Assembly: GCA_020720965.1 (NCBI GenBank)
Contig: DYNS01000052.1
Span: forward strand, 1-11,620
DNA: 11,620 bases
Source: Anaerolinea sp.
GTDB taxonomy: Bacteria > Chloroflexota > Anaerolineae > Anaerolineales > Villigracilaceae
Direction: 5' to 3'
How positions within the stretch are numbered: position 1 is the stretch's first letter; each line of letters opens with the position of its first letter. The position numbers and the translations under genes are program-made. Under the pieces are notes generated by a model. The model did no database searches, was not told where the DNA came from, and worked only from the letters and a program-made list of their open reading frames with translations. This document shows, one piece after another, positions 6,338 through 11,620 of the stretch.

Positions 6338-7003
6338 TTAGGGTTGGTGCGCCAGCCCCAATTTCTTGAGGGTGACAGCGTATCGGGAGGTGAGGTGAAT
6401 GAGGGGCGAGGAGAGGCGGGTTTGGGCTTTTCCCAGGGGCAGGGCTTGGCGCAGGTCTTCGGCGGTGTCGAAGGCGGGCAGGCGCAGGGTGGCTCTGCCC
6501 AACTCGCGCAGGGTGTGTGCATCCGAGCCGACCGTGCCGGGCAGGTTGTGTTGTTTGGCAAGGGTTTGGGCGGCATAGTTGTAGTGAGAAAACAGGCAGC
6601 GGGCGTTGAAGGTTTCCAGGGCATCCACCAAGGGCAGGATGCTGAGCAGGGCGCTCCGCTCCCAACCGCGATGCGCGTCCAGGGGGTGGGATACGCTGAT
6701 GAAGGCTCCCTGCTGCCGAAGGCGGGTGATGGCTTCGAGAGGCGCCAACCCCGCCGGGAGTGCCTCCCGGACAAAAAAGGCGAGCAATTCCCCGGCGGTG
6801 GTGAGAATTTCCTCGCCGACAATGACCCGCTCCGGGTCCAGTTCTTTGGCGAGCAAAGCGCCGCGAATGTCGTTGTGGTCGGTGATGATGAGGCGGTCTA
6901 TGCCTTTTTCGCGGGCGGCGGCTACAATTTCTCGCGGTTGCACGAGAGAGTCTTTGGAATATACGGTATGGCAGTGGAATTCTACGCGCAGGGTGGTGTT
7001 CAT
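6338..7003 (-). CDS. PHP-domain metal-dependent phosphoesterase
   Basis: 221 residues, nearly all PHP domain. Metal-site residues are in the expected order: H10 and H12 (F-H-C-H-T), D18, D42-H43 in ITDHND, E64/E65, H106 in SHPLD, and D161 and H163 in GSDAH (159-163). The family includes histidinol phosphatases, polymerase proofreading domains and nucleotide or short-RNA phosphoesterases such as E. coli YciV. The protein is shorter than YciV and lacks an obvious insert domain, so I assign only the fold and hydrolase class. There is no Shine-Dalgarno. Instead, a TATAAT on this strand ends 7 nt before the ATG (see the promoter entry), so the gene may have its own leaderless transcript as well as read-through from hemW. 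The next gene follows after 3 nt. Confidence 0.88.
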   Translation of the reverse strand: MNTTLRVEFHCHTVYSKDSLVQPREIVAAAREKGIDRLIITDHNDIRGALLAKELDPERVIVGEEILTTAGELLAFFVREALPAGLAPLEAITRLRQQGAFISVSHPLDAHRGWERSALLSILPLVDALETFNARCLFSHYNYAAQTLAKQHNLPGTVGSDAHTLRELGRATLRLPAFDTAEDLRQALPLGKAQTRLSSPLIHLTSRYAVTLKKLGLAHQP

Positions 7004-7008
7004 CGGTT

Positions 7009-7025
7009 GGATTATATACTAATCC
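7009..7025. repeat. Perfect 6-bp dyad over the hemW stop codon and PHP -10 box
   Basis: GGATTA (7009-7014) and TAATCC (7020-7025) are perfect inverted copies separated by TATAC. The dyad covers the hemW stop codon (7021-7019) and the TATAAT of the PHP promoter candidate. It is too AT-rich and has no T-tract for a terminator, so an operator is the more natural reading. Confidence 0.35.
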
Positions 7026-7038
7026 GAATCTCCCACAA
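7011..7038 (-). promoter_or_regulatory. Promoter candidate for the PHP gene, likely giving a leaderless mRNA
   Basis: On the minus strand TATAAT (7016-7011) lies 7 nt before the ATG at 7003. TTGTGG (7038-7033), 16 nt upstream, is a poor to fair -35. Transcription would start at or within a base or two of the ATG. The box overlaps the hemW stop codon region and a dyad GGATTA-TATAC-TAATCC (7009-7025), which could be an operator. Confidence 0.4.
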
Positions 7039-8194
7039 ACTCCATAAACACCTGGTTTCCTAACAGTCTTCCGCGCTTTGTCAGGCGCAGGGTTGCTTCG
7101 GTCTGCTCCAAAAGCCCCAGGCGGCACAGACGCTCTATCTTCTTCCCGTATACCAGGGTGTAATCCTGCCCAAAGCGGGCAATAAATTCCCGGCGCAAAA
7201 CGCCTTCCCCGGTCAGGCGCAGACCGGTCATCATGGTGTCGTCCATGTCTTCTCTCTGGCTGTTCCGGTGTTGATTCACCGCTGCCGCCGAAAGCGGAAA
7301 CGGAGGGTTTGGGCTGTTTTGCTCGCTCATGCGCTGAATGTAGGTCTTAATCCGCAAGACGTTGGAGTAGCGCAGCCCGTCCACATGACCGTGCGCCCCC
7401 GCGCCCAAGCCCAGGTAATTGAGATTGCGCCAATATTGCAGGTTATGCCGGCACTGCCTCGCCTGCCCCTTGGACCAGTTGGAAATCTCATACTGCGCGT
7501 AGCCGCTTTGTTCCAGCCGCTCCGAAAGCCACTCGTACATCTCTGCCGCCAGGTCGGGGTCGGGCAGGGGCAGCAGCCCCTTTTGCGCCCAACGTCCAAA
7601 GGGCGTGCCGTGTTCCAGGGTGAGGGCGTAGGCAGAAAGATGCTCCGGTTGCAGACCCAGGACAAGGCGCAGAGTTTCCTGCCAGCGTTGCAGGCTTTGT
7701 TCGGGCAGTCCATACATTAAATCCAGGTTCAGGTTGTCAATCCCGGCGGCGCGAGACCAGCGCACGGCATCCACCACATCCAGGTAGGTGTGAATCCGCT
7801 CCAACATCCGCAGTTCGGCGGGGTCTGCGCTTTGCGCCCCGTAACTGATGCGGTTAAACCCCGCCGCCCTCCATTCTCGCAGCGCCCCCGCCGAGACGGT
7901 TCCGGGGTTGGCTTCCAGGCTGATTTCGGCATGGGGCAGAATGTGAAAATGGCGCGAAATTTGCCCCAAAATCTGCCCCAACTGAGTCGGATTCAGCAGC
8001 GAGGGCGTGCCGCCACCCAGGAAGATAGTCTCCACCTCGCGCCCGCCCGCCCCCTCCGCCACCAATTCCACCTCCCGGCAGAGGGCTTGCACGTAAGCAG
8101 GCAGCAGGGCTTCTTGCCCGGCGTAGGTGTTAAAGTCACAATAGGCGCAGCGGTGAGCGCAAAAGGGAATGTGCAGGTAAAGAGAAATGCTCAT
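7019..8194 (-). CDS. hemW: Radical SAM heme chaperone HemW
   Basis: 391 residues from the ATG at 8194. The radical SAM cluster motif is C12-x3-C16-x2-C19 inside H-I-P-F-C-A-H-R-C-A-Y-C-D-F. The residue after the third Cys is D-F, without the extra Cys (CxxxCxxCxC) of true oxygen-independent coproporphyrinogen oxidase HemN, so HemW is favoured. G-G-G-T-P-S (60-65) binds SAM, and LEANPGT (93-99) is also a family marker. A C-terminal winged-helix-like part (R-L-T-G-E-G-V) is present. HemW binds heme and hands it to respiratory enzymes. An in-frame GTG at 8233 would add 13 residues, but homologues begin close to the I-S-L-Y-L-H-I-P strand. No Shine-Dalgarno precedes 8194, and TAAAAT ends 7 nt before it. 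The gene is GCG- and G-rich, unlike its operon neighbours. Confidence 0.94.
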   Translation of the reverse strand: MSISLYLHIPFCAHRCAYCDFNTYAGQEALLPAYVQALCREVELVAEGAGGREVETIFLGGGTPSLLNPTQLGQILGQISRHFHILPHAEISLEANPGTVSAGALREWRAAGFNRISYGAQSADPAELRMLERIHTYLDVVDAVRWSRAAGIDNLNLDLMYGLPEQSLQRWQETLRLVLGLQPEHLSAYALTLEHGTPFGRWAQKGLLPLPDPDLAAEMYEWLSERLEQSGYAQYEISNWSKGQARQCRHNLQYWRNLNYLGLGAGAHGHVDGLRYSNVLRIKTYIQRMSEQNSPNPPFPLSAAAVNQHRNSQREDMDDTMMTGLRLTGEGVLRREFIARFGQDYTLVYGKKIERLCRLGLLEQTEATLRLTKRGRLLGNQVFMEFVGDSD

Positions 8195-8201
8195 GGAGGT
8201 G

Positions 8202-8207
8202 ATTTTA
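8202..8207 (-). promoter_or_regulatory. -10-like box directly before hemW (leaderless candidate)
   Basis: On the minus strand TAAAAT (8207-8202) lies 7 nt before the ATG at 8194, the same spacing as TATAAT before the PHP gene. No convincing -35 is seen. The sequence between it and the ATG (T-C-A-C-C-T-C-C on the coding strand side) is anti-Shine-Dalgarno-like rather than Shine-Dalgarno-like, so ordinary leader-based initiation looks poor. Confidence 0.3.
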
Positions 8208-8262
8208 ACAAACTCTGGCAGTCTTGCCGTCACATTCCCCGCCCAAATGGCTTAAACCCGTG

Positions 8263-8268
8263 TAAAAT
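8263..8268 (+). promoter_or_regulatory. Candidate -10 box for rnc-smc
   Basis: TAAAAT preceded by CGTG, 94 nt before the rnc ATG, with no clear -35. If used, the transcript would begin near 8275 and carry the hairpin at 8297-8344. Confidence 0.3.
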
Positions 8269-8296
8269 CACGCCTCTATTCACCTTATGATGGAAT

Positions 8297-8344
8297 CTGG
8301 CTGCCGCGAAACTCTGCCCCCTGAGGGGGTTTGGCGCCTGCCAG
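8297..8344 (+). promoter_or_regulatory. Structured 5' leader of rnc (possible RNase III self-control site)
   Basis: A composite hairpin can be drawn by hand: CTGGC (8297-8301) with GCCAG (8340-8344), GCG (8306-8308) with CGC (8335-8337), AAA (8309-8311) with TTT (8330-8332), and CCCCC (8317-8321) with GGGGG (8325-8329) around a TGA loop. It ends 6 nt before the GGGGAG ribosome binding site at 8351-8356. In E. coli the rnc leader carries a hairpin cut by RNase III for autoregulation. A similar role here is inference. The T-tract is too short for a terminator. Confidence 0.4.
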
Positions 8345-8362
8345 GGTTCCGGGGAGTTAATA

Positions 8363-9085
8363 ATGGAAGTCAATGAACCCCTTACCGAGCGGGCTGGTTC
8401 CGAAACGCCCGCTCAACTGGCGCAGCGCCTGAGTCTGCCCTTCTCCGACCTGCGCCTGCTCACCCGTGCTCTGACGCACCGCTCCTACGTCAACGAACAT
8501 CAGGATGTCCCCGCCGACAATGAACGCCTGGAATTTTTGGGCGATGCCGTGCTGGACTTTTTGGTGGGCGCCTGGGCATATAACCGCTACCCGGAAATGC
8601 CCGAAGGTGAACTGACGCGGATGCGCTCCGCTCTGGTACGCACCGAAGCCCTCGCCGAGTTTGCCCGCAACCTGGAGTTGGGCAACGCCATGCGCCTGGG
8701 GCGCGGAGAATTGCACGGCGGCGGCAGAGACCGCGATGCCCTGCTTTGTGCCACCTTTGAGGCAATTGTGGGGGCTTTGTATCAGGCGCAAGGGTTAGAT
8801 GCCGCCCGTAATTTCGTCATGCCCCTCATCGAACCCGCTGCCGAGCGCATCTTTGCCCAAATGCACACCATAGACCCCAAATCGCACCTGCAAGAGTGGG
8901 CGCAATCTCAAAAACTTGGCACACCCCGCTACCTCACCAGAGATTCGACCGGACCCGACCACGCCCGCACCTTTGAAGTGGACGTGTACGTGGGCAGCAA
9001 ACTGATGGGCAGCGGCACAGGTCCATCCAAACACGCCGCCCAACAAGCCGCCGCCCAAAACGCCATCCAACAAATCGAATCCTGA
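8363..9085 (+). CDS. rnc: Ribonuclease III
   Basis: 240 residues. RNase III cuts double-stranded RNA in rRNA processing and mRNA turnover. The catalytic domain (about 16-160) has the signature E54-R-L-E-F-L-G-D61 (E. coli E38 and D45) and E133 (E. coli E117) in F-E-A-I-V-G-A-L-Y. The residue matching E. coli D114 is Ala130 (C-A-T-F-E-A, codon GCC) rather than Asp. The double-stranded RNA-binding domain (about 170-238) is complete, starting D-P-K-S-H-L-Q-E-W and including G-P-D-H (197-200) and S-K-H-A-A-Q-Q-A-A-A. GGGGAG 6 nt before the ATG supports the start. smc follows after 18 nt, the common rnc-smc arrangement. A 160-nt spacer to hemW on the left holds divergent promoter candidates and a folded leader. 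It is an ordinary RNase III apart from the Asp-to-Ala change. Confidence 0.97.
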   Translation: MEVNEPLTERAGSETPAQLAQRLSLPFSDLRLLTRALTHRSYVNEHQDVPADNERLEFLGDAVLDFLVGAWAYNRYPEMPEGELTRMRSALVRTEALAEFARNLELGNAMRLGRGELHGGGRDRDALLCATFEAIVGALYQAQGLDAARNFVMPLIEPAAERIFAQMHTIDPKSHLQEWAQSQKLGTPRYLTRDSTGPDHARTFEVDVYVGSKLMGSGTGPSKHAAQQAAAQNAIQQIES

Positions 9086-9103
9086 CCTTTCCCCAAGCCT
9101 CCC

Positions 9104-11620
9104 ATGCCCCTCCGACTCAAATCACTCGAACTGCACGGCTACAAAACCTTTGCCTCCAAAACCGCCTTTGAATTTGCGGATGGTATTACCGCCATTGTGG
9201 GTCCCAACGGCTCCGGCAAATCCAACTTTGCCGATTCTCTCCGTTGGGTGCTGGGAGAGCAATCTGCCAGCCTGCTCCGCGCCAAGAAAACCGAAGACAT
9301 GATTTTCTCCGGCTCCGAACAACGCGCCCGCGCTGGCATGGCATCCGTCACCATCACCTTCGACAACGCCAGCGCCTGGCTCCCCGTTGACTTCAGCGAG
9401 GTCGCCGTCACCCGCCGCGCCTACCGGGACGGACACAACGAATACCTCCTCAACGGGCAAACCGTCCGCCTCAAGGACATTAACGAACTCCTTGCCCAAT
9501 CCGGATTATCCGAGCGCACCTACACCATCCTGGGGCAAGGCATGGTAGACGCCTCCCTCGCCCTCAAAGCCGATGAGCGCCGCCGCCTGTTTGAAGAAGC
9601 CGCCGGAATTGGCTTATACCGCGCCCGGCGCGAAGAATCCCTGCGCCGGCTGGAAAACACCCAGCGTAACCTGGAGCGTGTGTTGGATATTCTGGCAGAG
9701 CTGGAGCCTCGCCTGCGCGGGTTGGAACGCCAGGCAAAACGCGCCCAGGAATACCAGCAAGTGCAAGCCGACCTCAAACTTATCCTGCGCGAGTGGTACG
9801 GCTACCATTGGCATCGCTACCAAAAAGACCTGGCAGAAGCCCAAGCCTTTGCCCAACAGCAAGACCAAAAATTGCAACAAGCCCGTCAGCACTACCAAGC
9901 CCTCACGGAGGGATTTTCCAGTACTCGTACTCGCCTCTTCGACTTGCGCGCTCGCCTCAACGACTGGCATCGCCAGTCTGCCGGGCTGCATAACCAGCGT
10001 GAAACCATCAACCGCGAGCTGGCAGTGTTGGAAGAACGCCGCCGCGCCCTGCACGAAAGCCGCGCCAACGCCGCCGCCGAACAGCAGCGCCAGGCAGACG
10101 AGCAACGCGCCGCCCAGGAGCGAATCGAAGAAGCCCGCGCCGAACTCGCCCGCGTGCAAGCCGAAGCGGCAGATGCCAAAACCCAGGAAGCCAGCGCCCG
10201 CGAAGCCCTCAAAGCCCGTCAGTTGGAACGCGCCGGGGTGGAGCAAAAACTCAACGCCGCCCGCAACACCCTTAACCAGCAAAACGCCCGCCGCGCCAAC
10301 CATCAAGCCCACCTCAACGAACTTAAAACCCGGCTGGAAGCCCAACGCGAAAAGCGCAAATCGGCAGACCTGGTTATTGCCACCGCCGAAGAAACCCTCA
10401 GCGCCGCCCAAAAGAAGCACGCCTCCGCTCAAAAAGCCCGTCAGCAAGCCGAAGAAGCCTTGCAACAAGCCGAACAAACCTTGGGTGCCGCCCGCCAACA
10501 ACTTGCCGAGCAAGAAACCGCCCGCCGCGCCCGCCAGGAAGAACGCACCTCCCGCGCCGCCGAACAAGCCAAACTGCAAGCCCGCCTGGATGTGCTGGAG
10601 CAAGCCGAAAAATCCCTGGCAGGCTACGCCGAAGGCGCACGCACCCTCCTCAACGCCGCCCGCCAATCCAAACTGGGGGGCGTGCGCGGAGCCTTGTTCA
10701 GCGCCCTGGATGTCCCCGCCGCCTACGTCACCGCCATTGCCGCCGCCCTCGGCGATGCCTTTGATGTCGTCATCCTGGATTCGGCAGAGGCGGCAGACCA
10801 GGCTTTGGGGCTGTTGGAACAGGCAGAAGGGCGGGCGGTCATCCTGCCCCTCGCCGCCCAACCCGCGCCCCTCGCCGCCTCCCCCGGCATCCCCCCCGAA
10901 GAAGGTTTTCTCGGCTGGGCAAATGCCCTCGTCAGCCTTCCGGCAGAATGGAAACCGGCGCTGGATGCCCTGCTGGGGCAGACCGCCGTTGTGCAAAACC
11001 GCGCCGCCGCCCAAGCCTTGCGCCGCCTTTACCCCACCCTGCGCTTTGTCACCCTTAGCGGGGAGGTTTTCCGCCCGGATGGGGTGATTGCCGCCGGGCG
11101 CGAAGCACGCGCCGCCGCGCTAAGCCGCCCCCGCGAAAAAAGAGAGATGACCGCTCAACTGCAAAGCGCCGTCTCTGCCCATAACAGCCTGCAAGAAGCC
11201 TTGCAAACCCTGGCGGCGGAAATTTCCGCCACCCAAAAAGAGATTGCCGCCAAAGAAGAAGCCCTGCGTGCCGGGCGCAAATCCCTCACCGAAGCCGCCA
11301 ACGCCGAACAGCAAGCCTCCCTAGCGATGGAATCTGCCCGCCGCCAAAAAGATTTTCAGACCGCCCAAAAAGAAAGCCTGGGTAAAGAAATTGCCGCCTC
11401 GGAGCGCGACCGCACCGAAACCAGCCTGCTGCTGGAAGATGTGGAAGAAAAACTGGCAGAATCGCAGGATGCCATGCGGAAGTGGAACGGGCAGTTGGCG
11501 GGGTTGGCGCTGGATGAACTCAACGCGCAGGTTTCCTATTGGGCGGCGCGGGTGTCTGTTTCCGGGCGCACCCAGGCAGATGCAGAAACCCGTCTGCGCG
11601 AGCGCACCCAAACCCAGGAG
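9104..11620 (+). CDS. smc: Chromosome segregation/condensin ATPase SMC (3' end beyond window)
   Basis: 839 codons are open from the ATG at 9104 to the window edge, with no stop; full-length SMC is near 1,190 residues. SMC with ScpAB extrudes DNA loops and organises the chromosome. The N-terminal ABC half has Walker A GPNGSGKSN (33-41), the Q-loop Q145 in I-L-G-Q-G, and FEEAAGI (163-169). A first coiled coil (about 175-510) is rich in Ala, Gln, Glu and Arg. The hinge (about 520-666) runs from L-G-G-V-R-G to D659-G-V-I-A-A-G665. The second coiled coil begins near 670. The conserved hinge glycine motif G-G-x-x-x-G-G reads D-G-V-I-A-A-G, so two of four glycines are replaced. No Shine-Dalgarno lies in the 18-nt gap after rnc, so translation is probably coupled. 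Long open frames on both strands inside it (9573-11087 plus, 9614-11014 minus) are composition shadows. Confidence 0.97.
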   Translation, partial: MPLRLKSLELHGYKTFASKTAFEFADGITAIVGPNGSGKSNFADSLRWVLGEQSASLLRAKKTEDMIFSGSEQRARAGMASVTITFDNASAWLPVDFSEVAVTRRAYRDGHNEYLLNGQTVRLKDINELLAQSGLSERTYTILGQGMVDASLALKADERRRLFEEAAGIGLYRARREESLRRLENTQRNLERVLDILAELEPRLRGLERQAKRAQEYQQVQADLKLILREWYGYHWHRYQKDLAEAQAFAQQQDQKLQQARQHYQALTEGFSSTRTRLFDLRARLNDWHRQSAGLHNQRETINRELAVLEERRRALHESRANAAAEQQRQADEQRAAQERIEEARAELARVQAEAADAKTQEASAREALKARQLERAGVEQKLNAARNTLNQQNARRANHQAHLNELKTRLEAQREKRKSADLVIATAEETLSAAQKKHASAQKARQQAEEALQQAEQTLGAARQQLAEQETARRARQEERTSRAAEQAKLQARLDVLEQAEKSLAGYAEGARTLLNAARQSKLGGVRGALFSALDVPAAYVTAIAAALGDAFDVVILDSAEAADQALGLLEQAEGRAVILPLAAQPAPLAASPGIPPEEGFLGWANALVSLPAEWKPALDALLGQTAVVQNRAAAQALRRLYPTLRFVTLSGEVFRPDGVIAAGREARAAALSRPREKREMTAQLQSAVSAHNSLQEALQTLAAEISATQKEIAAKEEALRAGRKSLTEAANAEQQASLAMESARRQKDFQTAQKESLGKEIAASERDRTETSLLLEDVEEKLAESQDAMRKWNGQLAGLALDELNAQVSYWAARVSVSGRTQADAETRLRERTQTQE

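Noticed and set aside
2400..7018. Skew change as a replication origin or terminus
   Set aside because: Two opposite changes within 4.6 kb, and no DnaA-box cluster, dnaA/dnaN genes or dif-like site was seen.
6197..7063. 288-codon plus-strand frame antisense to the dNK-like and PHP genes
   Set aside because: Gly/Gln/Val-rich antisense artefact; both genes on the other strand have intact motifs.
5238..7127. A single 629-codon minus-strand frame ending in the Nudix domain, as if a fusion protein
   Set aside because: Only the last 155 codons look like protein. The upstream part is Pro/Arg-rich, crosses the dNK-like and PHP genes out of frame, and the Nudix gene has its own ribosome binding site and ATG at 5705.
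7019..8194. Annotation of hemW as HemN (coproporphyrinogen dehydrogenase)
   Set aside because: The fourth Cys of the HemN CxxxCxxCxC motif is absent (C-D-F instead), which fits HemW.
8195..8233. HemW start at the upstream GTG (8233)
   Set aside because: It would add 13 residues not expected in the family, and the GC-rich stretch before it is only about 3 nt from the GTG.
8317..8332. CCCCC-TGA-GGGGG-TTT as an intrinsic terminator before rnc
   Set aside because: Only three T residues follow, the loop is 3 nt, and it lies in the leader of an essential-type gene; it fits better as part of a leader fold.
9573..11087. 504-codon plus-strand frame and 466-codon minus-strand frame (9614-11014) inside smc
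   Set aside because: Both are shadows of the GCC/CGC-rich coiled-coil coding. The smc frame is continuous from 9104 to the edge with all motifs, whereas the others are low-complexity Pro/Lys/Ala or Gly/Leu/Phe sequences.
1..11620. CRISPR, tRNA, transposon or phage features
   Set aside because: No regularly spaced repeats, cloverleaf-like segments, terminal inverted repeats with a transposase, or phage-type genes were found on reading both strands.

Overview
This window looks like a piece of chromosome from an environmental, GC-rich member of the Chloroflexota, probably class Anaerolineae. That assignment is inference. It rests on a membrane-anchored protein with the long Pro/Thr/Ser linker common in that group, a divergent metallo-beta-lactamase-fold protein followed by a small dimeric-alpha/beta-barrel-like protein, and the rnc-smc pair. 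No database search was possible. I see no tRNA, rRNA, CRISPR array, transposase, integrase, phage gene or att site. Most of the window is housekeeping or conserved chromosomal content.

Layout. At the left edge (1-289, minus) is the N-terminal part of an EamA/DMT transporter. It diverges from a plus-strand pair (361-1322): an MBL-fold protein and a 100-residue conserved protein. That pair ends in a near-perfect intrinsic terminator (1328-1352), which lies directly against the start of mutY (1356-2399, adenine glycosylase with a Nudix-like C-terminal domain). A structured intergenic region (2400-2490) leads into a lone plus-strand gene for a membrane-anchored, Pro/Thr-rich extracytoplasmic protein (2491-3396). 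The end of that gene overlaps the end of a minus-strand gene train, which reads in transcription order: hemW (8194-7019), a PHP phosphoesterase (7003-6338), a deoxynucleoside-kinase-like P-loop protein (6334-5738), a Nudix hydrolase (5705-5238) and a PAS-GAF histidine kinase (5231-3390). Gaps in this train are 15, 3, 32 and 6 nt. Diverging from hemW, rnc (8363-9085) and smc (9104 to beyond 11620) run off the right edge.

How the genes may work together. MutY, a Nudix hydrolase and a nucleoside-kinase-like protein all deal with DNA or nucleotide quality, but they are not in one operon and no joint pathway is shown. HemW is a heme chaperone. RNase III and SMC are core RNA-processing and chromosome-organisation proteins. 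The histidine kinase has no response regulator beside it.

The most useful second looks are as follows. (1) The GC skew and synonymous-codon signature reverses between about 2.4 and 7.0 kb, and one edge falls in the 15-nt hemW/PHP junction, which suggests an inverted or inserted block. (2) RNase III has Ala where the catalytic Asp equivalent to E. coli D114 is expected. (3) A folded leader lies ahead of rnc. (4) Two genes have a -10-like hexamer exactly 7 nt before an ATG that lacks a Shine-Dalgarno, suggesting leaderless mRNAs. (5) A long inverted repeat lies just before the ribosome binding site of the 2491 gene. (6) A four-arm terminator/anti-terminator-like layout lies before mutY. I found no convincing novel multi-gene defence or mobile system.
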